A DNA stretch of 64,000 bases from Sphingobium jiangsuense (GCF_014196495.1 NZ_JACIDT010000010.1:1-64000), one strand, 5' to 3'; counted from the first letter of the stretch, positions 29,127-38,597 are shown. The notes: generated by a model from the letters alone, not told the origin. Made by a program: numbers and translations.

Positions 29127-30170
29127 ATGACCACATTCGTCCGCAACAGCTGGTATGCCGCCGCCTGGGTGGACGAGGTGGGCGACGCGATGGTGGCGCG
29201 GCGCATATTGGGGGAACCGCTGGTCCTCTTCCGCAGCGCCGACGAGGGCATCGTCGCCCTGCTCGACCAGTGTCCGCATCGCCTGCTGCCCTTGTCGATG
29301 GGCGTGGTGGCCGAAGGGCGCATCCAGTGCGGCTATCATGGGATAGAGTTCAACGGCGCCGGACGCTGCGTGCGCGTGCCGGGTCAGGACATGATCCCTC
29401 CCACCGCGAAGGTGCGGACATTCCCGGTGGTCGAACGCTTCGGCCTCGTCTGGGTGTGGATGGGCGACGAGGAGGCCGCCGATCCGGCGCTGCTGCCCGT
29501 GGTGGAGCGCTATGGCGCGCCGGGCTGGGCGCTGCTCGACGGCGGCTATCAGCATCATGCGTCCAACTATCGCAACATCATCGAAAATCTGATGGACCCG
29601 GCGCACACCACCTTCGTGCACAAGGGCACGATCGGCAATCCCGCCGCGACCGACGAGCCGGTGAAGGTCGGCAAGCTGGACGGCGGGCTGGTCGCCTATC
29701 GCTGGGTCGAGAATTCGCCGCCTTCGCCATTCGACCGGCTGGTGATGGAGGTGACGGGCAGTGTCGATCGCGGGCAGTTCTTCTATTATTATCTGCCGGG
29801 CACCTCCTGCGTCGACATCATCTCCATCCCCGCCGGGACGGAGCGGGAGGACGAGGTGATGGACGCGAAGGGCATGCGGGCGTTCAGCTACAAGTTCCTG
29901 ACGCCGGAGGACGAGCGCAACACCCATTTCTTCTGGCTGCACCTGCGCAATTACCGACTTGAGGACGAGGAATGGGCGGCGGGGTTGCGCGCCAATCTCG
30001 ACAAGACCTTTCTGGAGGACGCGGTCATCGTCAAGGCGATCCAGGACGAGCAGGACCGCACCGGCCTGCACCAGCGCACCGCGCTGGCGATCGACCGCGC
30101 GCCGGTGATGGCGCTGGCGATGCTCGACAAGATGGTGCGGGAGGAAGGCGCCGCCGTTGCGGCCGAATAA
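29127..30170 (+). CDS. Rieske [2Fe-2S] aromatic oxygenase, VanA/DdmC type
   Basis: A 347-residue terminal oxygenase. The Rieske centre is C49-P-H51 (DQCPHRLLP) and C68-G-Y-H71 (IQCGYHG). The mononuclear iron site is NLMDPAHTTFVH with His160 and His165. The size and type match vanillate O-demethylase VanA and dicamba O-demethylase rather than the large ring dioxygenases, so O-demethylation or monooxygenation of a substituted aromatic acid is the likely reaction. It needs an electron-transfer partner; the VanB-like ferredoxin at 57256 and SIP reductase at 57552 are candidates within the window. The ATG follows GAGGGAGAGAG. Confidence 0.9.
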   Translation: MTTFVRNSWYAAAWVDEVGDAMVARRILGEPLVLFRSADEGIVALLDQCPHRLLPLSMGVVAEGRIQCGYHGIEFNGAGRCVRVPGQDMIPPTAKVRTFPVVERFGLVWVWMGDEEAADPALLPVVERYGAPGWALLDGGYQHHASNYRNIIENLMDPAHTTFVHKGTIGNPAATDEPVKVGKLDGGLVAYRWVENSPPSPFDRLVMEVTGSVDRGQFFYYYLPGTSCVDIISIPAGTEREDEVMDAKGMRAFSYKFLTPEDERNTHFFWLHLRNYRLEDEEWAAGLRANLDKTFLEDAVIVKAIQDEQDRTGLHQRTALAIDRAPVMALAMLDKMVREEGAAVAAE

Positions 30171-30228
30171 TCTCGCCGGGTGAGGAAGAGGGGGAGGGAG
30201 GCGCCGCGGCGTTCTTCTCCGTCAGCCT

Positions 30229-31536
30229 TCAATGCGGTTGCGGGCCGGGCCGCTTTACCTTGCGGATCCGGCGGATGCCTGCCCACACCCCGGCCATGAT
30301 GACCGGGATCAGCACGATGTCGAGCCAGCCGGGCAGATGCGTACCCTGGTGCTCCGCAGCCTCGCGCAGATGGTGCCAGATGCCCAGCGCATAATAGCTG
30401 ACCGCGACCACCGACAAGCCCTCGACCGTATGCTGGAGCCGCAGTTGCAGGCCGGTGCGGCGGTCCATCGAGGCGAGCAGGTCGCGGTTGCGGCGGGCCA
30501 GTGCGGTGTCGATGCGGGTGCGCAGCAGGTCGCTGGTCCAGGCGGCGCGGCGGGAAAGGTCCTCCAGCCGCCGGGTGAAGGCGTCGCAGGTGCGCATCGC
30601 GGGCAGCAGCCGCCGTTCGGTGAAATCGTCGAGCGAGCGATAGCCGCGCACCGGCGCCACCGACAGCCGCCGGATGCGGTCGAGGCACAGCTCCGCATAG
30701 GCCTGCGTCGCAGCCATGCGATAGCGGGTGCGCGCGACGATCTGCGCCAGTTCCGCGCTCAGCGCCGACAGGTCGTCCAGCACCGCGTCGTCGTCGCTGT
30801 CGCGCGCGGCGATATGGGCGGTGATGCCGGTCAGCCGCTGTTCGAGCGCGGCCAGCAGCGGCGTCGCCTGCTGCGCTTCGGGCAGGCCCAGCAGCGTCAT
30901 CTTGCGATAATTGCCCAGTTCCTGAAGGCGCTGGACCAGCTGCGCCATCTCCGCTCCTTCCAGCCCCCGGTCCTCGATCAGCAGGCGGCCGAAGCCGTCG
31001 CCGTGCAGGCGGAAATCGCTCCAGATGCGGGCATGCCCCTGCGCCACATCGGAGATGATGAGGTCGTCGGTCGCGAAATGCGCGGCGATCTCCGCGTCGG
31101 AGGGCGGCCCGGCCACCAGGCTGATCTGGGTGGAGCGGATGATCCGGCCGGGCAGGCGCGCCAGCCATCGCGGCACCTCAGCGAACGGGGAGAGGTCGAA
31201 CAGCCCGCCGTCGCCGAGCCGCTCGTCACCGGCGGGCTGGCTGGCGATGAAGCTGTAGGTCATGAATTCGGTATGGCGCTCGCAGGCAAAGCCGAGCGCG
31301 CCGATGGCGCAGGCGAAGAAGCGCTCGCCGCGGTCGGGCGCGACGCCATGGGGCGCGAGCAGCTCCGCCAGCGCCGCATGGCTCGCCCGCGCTTCCTCCT
31401 CGTCCACCAGCAGCACGAATTGCAGCAGTCGGGCCGGGGCGGCAAAGCGCGGTATCGGCCGGGCATGCATTTCCCGCGACAGCGAGGCGCGGAGCGGATG
31501 GCTGCGATCCTGCAACCGTGCGAAGGCGTCGTCCAT
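30229..31536 (-). CDS. DUF3422 family membrane-anchored protein
   Basis: A 435-residue protein of the DUF3422 family. The N-terminus has LRASLSREMHARPIPRF and the C-terminus a hydrophobic hairpin (GLSVVAVSYYALGIW and DIVLIPVIMAGVWAGIRRI). The function is unknown; the family is widespread in Alpha- and Betaproteobacteria. Predicted as a peripheral or inner-membrane protein. It lies on the minus strand after the LigM-like gene, with a 13-bp palindrome in between. Confidence 0.85.
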   Translation of the reverse strand: MDDAFARLQDRSHPLRASLSREMHARPIPRFAAPARLLQFVLLVDEEEARASHAALAELLAPHGVAPDRGERFFACAIGALGFACERHTEFMTYSFIASQPAGDERLGDGGLFDLSPFAEVPRWLARLPGRIIRSTQISLVAGPPSDAEIAAHFATDDLIISDVAQGHARIWSDFRLHGDGFGRLLIEDRGLEGAEMAQLVQRLQELGNYRKMTLLGLPEAQQATPLLAALEQRLTGITAHIAARDSDDDAVLDDLSALSAELAQIVARTRYRMAATQAYAELCLDRIRRLSVAPVRGYRSLDDFTERRLLPAMRTCDAFTRRLEDLSRRAAWTSDLLRTRIDTALARRNRDLLASMDRRTGLQLRLQHTVEGLSVVAVSYYALGIWHHLREAAEHQGTHLPGWLDIVLIPVIMAGVWAGIRRIRKVKRPGPQPH

Positions 31537-31611
31537 GCTCGCGTCCTCCCTGTTCGATGGCCCCGGCGTGAAAGGACCGGACGCACGGGCGCCCGGTCGC
31601 TCTGATGTTAT

Positions 31612-31624
31612 TTACTCGGAGTAA
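31612..31624. promoter_or_regulatory. TTACTCGGAGTAA palindrome upstream of DUF3422
   Basis: A perfect 13-bp dyad with central G, 76 bp upstream of the DUF3422 start and 22 bp after the LigM-like stop. It is the size and shape of TetR-family operators, but no TetR gene is present in the window. Confidence 0.4.
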
Positions 31625-31645
31625 TTGTGCAGCGCAACCGGCGTT

Positions 31646-32993
31646 TCAGACCGCGTCGGCCTTTTGCCGGTAGGCGGTGCGCGCATGCTCGTTATAGGGC
31701 GAGGGCGCGACCGTGGCGCGGATGCGGGGGAAGCCCAGATCGGCGTCGGCCGGGGTGCCGGGGCCGGGATGCTCGCCCCACAGCACCTCGACCTGCGTGC
31801 CCGGCTCGGCATAACGCTCGTCCACCAGCGACAGCGCCAGCACGGTGCCGACCGGGGTCGATGAAGCCGGTGTAGAAGGTCATGCCCGCCAGCGCGCCGC
31901 CCGAGCCCTCGATCCGGTAGCGGGCATAGCTCAGCACATAGCCGGGATCCTCGCCCATCACCCGCTTCACGTCGTCGAGGTCGAACACCAGCGTCACCTT
32001 CCTGCGGTGGACGCCCTCGCGCGCCTTTTCCAGCGCGTCGCGGCCGATGAAGTCATGGTTGAACGCGATCGACTTGCCATAGCCCAGTTCGAAGGGGGAG
32101 GTGTAGTAATCCTCGATATTCTCGGAAAAATAGCTGCCGTGCAGCGGCTTTTGCCCTTCGAAGGAAAAGAGGCTGATCGACCGGCGATACTCCTCCAGCT
32201 CCGGCGCGGAATAGATGGCCGGGGTCGGCGTCGGTATCCAACCGCTTTCGATGCCGTTGGTGAAATAGGCCTTGCCGCCGACATGGACGAGGCCGAACGC
32301 TTCGCCCGCTTTCATCAGCGCATCCTTGACCGCCGCGCCGTCTTCCCAGTCGCCGATGAACTCATAGCCCGCCTGTCCCGCCATGCCGTGGCGGAAGGCG
32401 CGGAACGACCGGCCCGCCAGCGTCACCGGCGTCGAGTGGAAGAATTTGGTCTGCGGCAGTGGCCCGCCAAAGGCGCGGGCGACCAGATCGAGCGCCAGGG
32501 GCCCCTGTATCTGGTAGCGGAACAGCTTCGGCCCGCCTTCCTTGCGGACGCCCGAATCCGGGTCGAAGCTCCAGCTGACGTCATAGCCGCCTTTCTTCGC
32601 ATGATAGGCGACCCAGTTCTGCGCGGCGGGAACGCCGGAAAGCACATAGCTTTCCTCCCCGCTGCGCATCAGCACGCCGTCGGTGATCAGCAGGCCCTGC
32701 TGCGTCACCGGCACGAACTGCTTGGCCTGGCCGACGACGAAATTCTCGTAATTATTGGCGCTGACCTCCATCAGCAGGCGGCGGGCATCGGGCCCTTCGA
32801 TGAAAAGGTCGGACATATGGTGGGAGAGGTCGGAAATGGCGACCGACGCCCGCCACGCCATCTGCTCCTCGCGCCAGCCGACATATTCCGGTTCCACCAC
32901 GGGGACGGTCCAGTGCCGGGCATTGGGTTTCCAGAGCAGCCCGATCGGCGAGCCCGCCTTGTCGATACCGTCCTGTAGGCTGGGGGGATTCAT
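31646..32993 (-). pseudogene. LigM/DesA-type THF-dependent O-demethylase (GcvT family), frameshifted
   Basis: In frame from the ATG at 32993 (MNPPSLQDGIDKAGSPIGLL) the protein follows the aminomethyltransferase fold of LigM/DesA, which moves the methyl group of vanillate or syringate to tetrahydrofolate. Recognisable are SVAISDLSHHMSDLFIEGPD, RYQIQGPLALDLV, MAGQAGYEFIGDW and ELGYGKSIAFNHDFIGRDAL. At 31854-31857 a run of four G (plus strand) has one base too many. After it the family's C-terminus (VLALSLVDERYAEPGTQVEV then FPRIRATVAPSPYNEHARTA) continues in another frame to the stop at 31646. Without the extra base the product would be 448 residues, near family length. As read, the protein loses its true last ~70 residues. 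It may be a real inactivation or a sequencing error. Confidence 0.85.
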
Positions 32994-33316
32994 CTCTTCT
33001 CTCTCCTCATGTCGAATGCTGCCCGGCATTCTTACGCCGAAAGGACGGGGCGCATAGAGGGACGGCGCCCGACCTTATGTTGCAGATTCCGCAATAGCGC
33101 GCCGCATCCGGCCCCCGCGCCATTCCCCGCCAATTTCGTGCCCGGTCGAAGCTGCATCTTAGTGTTGACCGAAATGCGCCTTCCGGGCCGCGCCGCTCCG
33201 GCGTAGCAGGAAGGGGCCGGACGGAAGGGCGCAAGGCCGCCCCGCCGCCGGTTCGCCGAACCGAGGAAACAGAGAACGCCGAAGGCTGCGCTTCCGGCGG
33301 AGGGAGAGCTTGCATC
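32994..33316. promoter_or_regulatory. Divergent promoter region LigM-like / metF
   Basis: 323 bp with no supported gene. A TTGC-N7-GCAA dyad at 33080-33094 has the form of a LysR-type binding site, and a LysR gene lies nearby at 35203. The metF ribosome binding site GGAGGGAGAG is just before 33317. Confidence 0.4.
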
Positions 33317-34186
33317 ATGGGGAAGGCCGTTGCCCGCTTGCTGGACGACTATTCGCTGGAAGCGACCGCGAAGGATATCGATGCGCTGGAACAGGCGGCG
33401 CCCGCGCTGCGGCCGGGAACGCTCGTTTCCGTGCCCTGGCTGCCCGCCGAAACCATGGCGGCGCGGTGCGCGGCGGCGGTCGCCATCCGCCGCCTGGGCT
33501 TCACGCCGGTGCCGCACATCGCCGCGCGCCGGGTGAAGTCGCGGCAGGCGTTGCAGGACTTTCTTGCCCGCTGCACCGGCGAGGCGCGGGTCGATCATCT
33601 GCTCGTCATCGCCGGGGACAGCGCCGAGCCGGAGGGCCCCTATCGCGATGCGCTCGCGGTGATCGAAAGCGGGCTGCTGGCCGATCATGGCATCGCCGCC
33701 GTGACCGTTTCGGGCCATCCCGAAGGGCATCCCGCCATCGGCCGCGAGGCGCTGATGCGCGCGCTTCAGGACAAGAGCGCGGCGCTTGGCGCGCAGGGCA
33801 TGGACTGCCGGATCGCCACCCAGTTCGCCTTCGACGCCGACGCGATCCTGCGCTGGCTGGCGGAGATACGCGCGGCGGGCATCGGCCATCCGGTCAGGAT
33901 CGGCGTGCCGGGCCCCGCCTCGATCAAGGCGCTGCTGCGCTTCGCCGCGCTGTGCGGGGTGGAGGCGTCGACCAAGGTGCTCGCCAAATACGGGCTGTCG
34001 CTGACGCGCCTGATCGGCACGGCCGGGCCGGACCGGCTGGTCGATGCGCTGGAGGCGCGGCTGGACGGCGATGTGCATGGGCTCGTTCAGGCCCATTTCT
34101 ACCCCTTCGGCGGCATAGGACGCACCGTGCAGTGGGCCGTGCAATGGGCCGCCGCCCGGCAGTCAGCCGCCGAGACCGCCGCTTGA
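33317..34186 (+). CDS. metF: Methylenetetrahydrofolate reductase family protein
   Basis: A 289-residue TIM-barrel flavoprotein of the MTHFR family. Family-like segments are LVSVPWLPAE, FTPVPHIAARRVKS, HLLVIAGDSAEPEGPY, VTVSGHPEGHP and FAFDADAILRWLAEIRAAGI, then RIGVPGPASIKALLRF. It would interconvert 5-methyl-THF and 5,10-methylene-THF. Beside a LigM-type demethylase (which produces 5-methyl-THF) it would oxidise the methyl group back, as proposed for the ligM-metF pair of sphingomonads. Divergent from the LigM-like gene; purU follows 49 bp downstream. Confidence 0.88.
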   Translation: MGKAVARLLDDYSLEATAKDIDALEQAAPALRPGTLVSVPWLPAETMAARCAAAVAIRRLGFTPVPHIAARRVKSRQALQDFLARCTGEARVDHLLVIAGDSAEPEGPYRDALAVIESGLLADHGIAAVTVSGHPEGHPAIGREALMRALQDKSAALGAQGMDCRIATQFAFDADAILRWLAEIRAAGIGHPVRIGVPGPASIKALLRFAALCGVEASTKVLAKYGLSLTRLIGTAGPDRLVDALEARLDGDVHGLVQAHFYPFGGIGRTVQWAVQWAAARQSAAETAA

Positions 34187-34235
34187 CCCGCGCTGGCTGA
34201 CCTTTCTCATTTTCGCTGTTTTCAGGATCATCATC

Positions 34236-35087
34236 ATGCCCCAATCCCATATTCTCACCTTGTCCTGCGAAGACCGGCCCGGCATCGTCGCCGAGGTCAG
34301 CGGCCTCATCTTCCGCCATGGCGGCAATATCCTGGACGCGCGGCAATTCGACGATCACCAGACCGGCCTGTTCTTCATGCGGGTGCTGTTCGAAAGCGAG
34401 GAAACCGGCATCATGCTGCACTCCGCCATCGCCGACATGGCGTGGCGGCGGGAGATGAACTGGCGGCTGTCCCCGGAAAAGAGGCGGCAGAAGGTAATGC
34501 TGATGGTCAGCAAATTCGACCATTGCCTCGGCGACCTGCTCTATCGCCACCGCATCGGCGAGCTGGACATGGAGGTCGTCGGCATCCTTTCCAACCATCC
34601 GTTGTCGGCGCTGCGCATCACCGATATCGGCGATATTCCCTTTCACCACCTGCCGGTGACGAAGGAAACAAAGCCGCAGCAGGAGGCGCGGATCAAGGCG
34701 CTGGTCGAGGAAAGCGGCGCGGACCTCGTCGTGCTGGCGCGCTATATGCAGATATTGTCGGACGACCTGTCCGCCTTCCTCGCCGGGCGCTGCATCAACA
34801 TCCATCACAGCTTCCTGCCCAGCTTCAAGGGCGCGAAACCCTATCATCAGGCGCATGCGCGCGGGGTGAAGATGATCGGTGCGACCGCCCATTATGTGAC
34901 CGAGGACCTCGATGAAGGGCCGATCATCCATCAGGATGTCGAGGCGGTCACCCATGCGGATTCGCCGGAGGATCTGGTGCGCAAGGGCCGCAACATCGAA
35001 CAGCGCGTGCTCGCGCAGGCGGTGCGCCTGCACTTGCAGCAGCGGGTGCTGCTCAACGGCCGCAAGACGGTGGTGTTCAGCGACTGA
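34236..35087 (+). CDS. purU: Formyltetrahydrofolate deformylase
   Basis: A 283-residue enzyme releasing formate from 10-formyl-THF to regenerate THF. An N-terminal ACT domain (LTLSCEDRPGIVAEVSGLIF) is followed by a formyltransferase-like domain with the active-site segment INIHHSFLPSFKGAKPYHQA and HYVTEDLDEGPIIHQD (Asn, His and Asp of the family). Its placement next to metF and a LigM-like gene fits a one-carbon recycling module for O-demethylation (the equivalent in SYK-6 is called ligH/purU). Start MPQSHILTL. Confidence 0.93.
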   Translation: MPQSHILTLSCEDRPGIVAEVSGLIFRHGGNILDARQFDDHQTGLFFMRVLFESEETGIMLHSAIADMAWRREMNWRLSPEKRRQKVMLMVSKFDHCLGDLLYRHRIGELDMEVVGILSNHPLSALRITDIGDIPFHHLPVTKETKPQQEARIKALVEESGADLVVLARYMQILSDDLSAFLAGRCINIHHSFLPSFKGAKPYHQAHARGVKMIGATAHYVTEDLDEGPIIHQDVEAVTHADSPEDLVRKGRNIEQRVLAQAVRLHLQQRVLLNGRKTVVFSD

Positions 35088-35202
35088 AGCCGTGGCGTCA
35101 CCGGTCCGGCTGTTCTATCGTTGCAGGACAGGCGACGATGGAGTGCATTGAACCGGATTCGGCAACGCCGCGCGGCGCCCCGGCAGAGGAGGAAGGACAA
35201 GG

Positions 35203-36099
35203 ATGGACAGGCTGGCGACCATGGCGACCTTCGTCCGGGTGGTGCGCAACGGCAGCTTTGCCGGAGCGGGCGGCGAAACCGGCATTTCGCGCGCGCTGGT
35301 GTCGCGCCATATTTCCGATCTGGAGGCGCATCTGGGCGTCCGGCTGCTCAACCGCACCACGCGATCGGTGACGCTGACCGAGGCGGGCAAGCATTATTAT
35401 GAAAGCTGCCTGCGCGTGCTGGACGAGGTGCGCGTCGGCGAGGAAGCGGTGCAGACCATGCAGTCGGCGGTGGAGGGGAATATCTCCATCATCGCGCCCA
35501 AATGGGTCGGCTATCTGGAGGTCAGCGCCGCGCTGGCGCAATTCTGCAACCGTTTCCCCAAGGTCAATGTGCATCTGACGCTGGGTGGCCTGTCGACCAA
35601 GATGCACGATTTCCTCGATCGCGGCTTCGATGTCGCCTTCCAGACGAAGAAGCTGCCGGATTCGGGCATCCGCGTGAAGAAGATCGCGGACATATCCTAC
35701 GCCACCTATGCGTCCCCCGGCTATCTGGAGAAGAACGGGGTGCCCGCCAGCCCGCAGGATCTGGAGCATCATGCCTGCCTGATGCAGGCGATGGACGCGA
35801 TCTGGCGCTTCACCCGCGACAGCGAGGTGTTCACCGTGCGCACCCCGCCGCGCTTTTCGTCGAACAGCTATGCGGTGCTGTGCATGACCGCGCTCAACGA
35901 TCTGGGCGTGACAGTGGTGCCGCAACGGGTCGCCGACAGCTTTTCCGGCGGCGGCGGGCTGGTGCGCATCATGCAGGACTATGAACTGGAGGACCGCCCG
36001 CTCTACGCCGCCTATGCGCCGGGCGGCACCCCGCCGCGCAAGGTACGGGAACTGCTCGGCTTTCTGGGCGAATGGTTTCGCGAGCATCCGCTGAAATAG
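35203..36099 (+). CDS. LysR-family regulator (paralogue of the 54698 gene)
   Basis: A 298-residue LysR-type regulator. The N-terminal winged helix (TFVRVVRNGSFAGAG, SRALVSRHISDLEAHLGV, RLLNRTTRSVTLTEAG) is followed by a substrate-binding domain. It shares its whole layout, including RALVSRHI-DLEAHLGVRLLNRTTRS and the C-terminal AAYAPGGTPPRKVRE, with the regulator at 54698-55594, so the two are close paralogues. It probably controls the adjacent catabolic genes in response to an aromatic compound. A GAGGAGGAAGGACAAGG ribosome binding site precedes the ATG. Confidence 0.92.
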   Translation: MDRLATMATFVRVVRNGSFAGAGGETGISRALVSRHISDLEAHLGVRLLNRTTRSVTLTEAGKHYYESCLRVLDEVRVGEEAVQTMQSAVEGNISIIAPKWVGYLEVSAALAQFCNRFPKVNVHLTLGGLSTKMHDFLDRGFDVAFQTKKLPDSGIRVKKIADISYATYASPGYLEKNGVPASPQDLEHHACLMQAMDAIWRFTRDSEVFTVRTPPRFSSNSYAVLCMTALNDLGVTVVPQRVADSFSGGGGLVRIMQDYELEDRPLYAAYAPGGTPPRKVRELLGFLGEWFREHPLK

Positions 36100-36133
36100 G
36101 GCGGGGGATCAGGAGGCGGTTTTCCGACATCAG

Positions 36134-36240
36134 CCCCTCCCCTTCAGGGGAGGGGTTGGGGTAGGGTTCGGCCTCGAAATCCGGCATTTGTGCCCTGCGG
36201 CACACCCCACCCCTCGGTCTCCTCCCCTGAAGGGGAGGGA
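36134..36240. repeat. Intergenic paired-palindrome repeat
   Basis: A 22-bp palindrome-like CCCCTCCCCTTCAGGGG-type sequence (36134-36155) and CCTCCCCTGAAGGGGAGGG (36221-36239) flank a GC-rich centre. The outer parts AGGGGTTGGGGT and ACCCCACCCCT are also inverse to each other. Its form is that of dispersed intergenic palindromic elements of alphaproteobacteria. Confidence 0.65.
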
Positions 36241-36320
36241 AGGATTGATGTCCACAGATATCACCACACAAAAAAAGAGAGGCGGGCGGTCCGTCAAGAC
36301 CACCCACCCTTTTCGCTTCA

Positions 36321-38597
36321 TCAGAACCGGAAGCCCGCCGTCACGCCATAGGTGCGGGGCGCGGCCTGGACGCCGTTGTCGCTGAAATTACTGGCGCCCA
36401 GCTGCTGGAAATAGAAGGCGTTGGTCAGGTTCTTGCCCCAGACGCTGAACGTCAGGCCGCTCTGGGCCCGCCAGCTCAATGAGGCGTCGAGCAGGTCATA
36501 GGAACCTTGCGCCACCCGGTTGTCAGGGTCGGCCGCCCAGCCGTCATTATGATAATAGTTGGCGCCGATGGTGAAATCACCGATCGAGGTCGGGATGTCG
36601 TAGGTCGCGCCGAGGCTGAGCGTCCAGTCGGGCACGTTCTGCAACCGCTTGCCGCTGGCGTCGCCGATGGTCAGCGTGTTGCCGCCCGCCGCATTGGGGA
36701 TGGAGATCACCGCCGTATCGAAATTCTTGTAGCGGGCATGGGTGACGTTGACGCCGCCGGTCAGGGTCAGCCCGCCGAACGGGCGGATCTGAAAATCGGC
36801 GTCGACGCCGTAAATCTCTGCCCCGTCGGCATTGTAGACCGTCTGGATGCCGTTCTGGATCTGCATGACCTGAACGTTCTTCTGGTCGTAATAATAGCCG
36901 GCGACGTTGAAGCGCAGGCGCCGGTCGAACAGGTCGGTCTTCAGACCGACTTCATAGGCGTCGACGATTTCCGGCTTCAGCACCTTGTTTTCCAGCGGGG
37001 TGTTGAGCCCGATGTTCTGCGCGACGAAGGCGGCGCTGCGGAAGCCCCGGTTGTAGCTGGCATAGGCCATCATCTCCGGCGAGAAGCGATGGTCGATCGA
37101 CAGCCGCCACGTCGCGCGAGGGAAGGTCTTGCGGTAGGATTCGATGACCCCCTGTGGGAAGGTCTGCACCGGCAGCGGCTGGCCGGTGGTCGCGCTGTAG
37201 GTGATGCGGGAGCCGACCGCGCGGCGCTGGTCGCGGGTATAGCGAATGCCCGCGGTGACGTTGGTGGCCTCGCCGAGGCGATAGGTGCCCTGCGCGAACG
37301 CCGCCATGGATTGCAGCGTCTGCTTCACCTCCAGATCGGTGTAGGAGCGCTGCACATTGGTCTGGAACGCGTTGACGTTCCGCGACGGCTCGTAGCGGCC
37401 TTCGCCCCACATGTAGAATCCGCCGAGTACCCACTGGAAGCGGCTATCATTGTCGGACAGCAACTGCACCTCATGGGTCAGCTGCGTGTCGATCTGGTTG
37501 TTGTCGATGATGAAGCCGTGGGAAAAGCCGAGCGGCGGCGCGTTGGCGGCGGGAACGGCCGCCCAGTCGCCCTCGGTCGTGCCGTCCGGGTCGAAGCTGA
37601 CGCGCAGCTTCATCTTGCGATAACCGGTCAGGCTCATGAAATCGACGGTGCCGAAATCATGGCGCAGCTCCACGCTGCCGCCATATTGGCGCGAGCGCAG
37701 CGTGGGATCGATGTCGGAATCGATGTCGCGGCGCCCGCCGTCGGCGAACTGCCCGCGCACATTGCGGGTGAGCGGACGGAAGGCCGGGCTCGCGGCGTTG
37801 ACGCGGGAGAAATCGGCCGAGAGGGTCAGCGAGCTGGCGTCGTCTATCTCCCACAGCAGCTTGGCGCGACCCGCATAGGACTTTTCGGTCATTATCTCGT
37901 TGCCGGTGTTGACGTTCACGCCATAGCCGTCGCGGCGATTGTCATATTTGAACGCGACGCTGGCGGCCAGATTGCCGGCGAGGCCGCCCGAAAGATAGGC
38001 GCTGCCGCCGATGGTGTCGTAATTGCCGTAGCTGGCCTTGAAATCGCCGGTCAGGTCGTAGGACGGCTTCTTCGTCGTGATCTGGATGAGGCCGCCGGTC
38101 GCGTTGCGGCCGAACAGCGTGCCCTGCGGCCCCTTCAGCACCGCAACCTGCTCGATATCGTTGAGCGTCATCATCGCGCCGGTGGCCGAGCCGATATAGA
38201 TGCCGTCGATATAGGTCGCGACCGGGTTCTCGATGCCCGGCCCGGTGCCGGTCGAGCCGACGCCGCGGATGCGCGGCAGGCCGAAGCCGCCGACCGCGGT
38301 GTTGAAATTGAGGCTGGGGGCGACCGCCTTCAGGTCGGAGGTGTCGCGCACGCCCGTCGCTTCGAGCGTTTCGGCGTTCAGCGCGGTGACGGCGATCGGC
38401 ACGTTCTGCATGCTTTCCGCGCGCCGTTGCGCGGTGACGACGATATCCGCGATGCCGATCGGGGCGGCGCTTTCCTGCGGATCGACGGCTTGCGCCCATG
38501 CCGGTGTCGAAAGGGCGGACGCCGCGAAAAGGCCGGCCATCACCAGACGCCTGCGCGTGCCGTGTCCGGATGCAATATGGAATGACGCCATCCCCAT
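36321..38597 (-). CDS. TonB-dependent receptor
   Basis: About 758 residues, an outer-membrane active-transport receptor. The signal peptide ends near ALSTPAWAQA, followed by the TonB box-like IADIVVTAQRRAES and the plug domain (GVGSTGTGPGIENPVATYID, LFGRNATGGLIQI). A 22-strand barrel with many aromatic-ended strands follows and the C-terminus is YGVTAGFRF, with terminal Phe. In this catabolic block it probably imports an aromatic or sugar-linked substrate. Three in-frame starts exist (38627 TTG, 38612, 38597); 38597 and 38612 both have GGGAGAC upstream, so the exact start is uncertain by five residues. Confidence 0.92.
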   Translation of the reverse strand: MGMASFHIASGHGTRRRLVMAGLFAASALSTPAWAQAVDPQESAAPIGIADIVVTAQRRAESMQNVPIAVTALNAETLEATGVRDTSDLKAVAPSLNFNTAVGGFGLPRIRGVGSTGTGPGIENPVATYIDGIYIGSATGAMMTLNDIEQVAVLKGPQGTLFGRNATGGLIQITTKKPSYDLTGDFKASYGNYDTIGGSAYLSGGLAGNLAASVAFKYDNRRDGYGVNVNTGNEIMTEKSYAGRAKLLWEIDDASSLTLSADFSRVNAASPAFRPLTRNVRGQFADGGRRDIDSDIDPTLRSRQYGGSVELRHDFGTVDFMSLTGYRKMKLRVSFDPDGTTEGDWAAVPAANAPPLGFSHGFIIDNNQIDTQLTHEVQLLSDNDSRFQWVLGGFYMWGEGRYEPSRNVNAFQTNVQRSYTDLEVKQTLQSMAAFAQGTYRLGEATNVTAGIRYTRDQRRAVGSRITYSATTGQPLPVQTFPQGVIESYRKTFPRATWRLSIDHRFSPEMMAYASYNRGFRSAAFVAQNIGLNTPLENKVLKPEIVDAYEVGLKTDLFDRRLRFNVAGYYYDQKNVQVMQIQNGIQTVYNADGAEIYGVDADFQIRPFGGLTLTGGVNVTHARYKNFDTAVISIPNAAGGNTLTIGDASGKRLQNVPDWTLSLGATYDIPTSIGDFTIGANYYHNDGWAADPDNRVAQGSYDLLDASLSWRAQSGLTFSVWGKNLTNAFYFQQLGASNFSDNGVQAAPRTYGVTAGFRF

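Noticed and set aside
31846-31865. Programmed frameshift in the LigM-like gene
   Set aside because: No slippery heptamer or stimulatory structure is evident, and the family is normally encoded in a single frame, so mutation or error is more likely.
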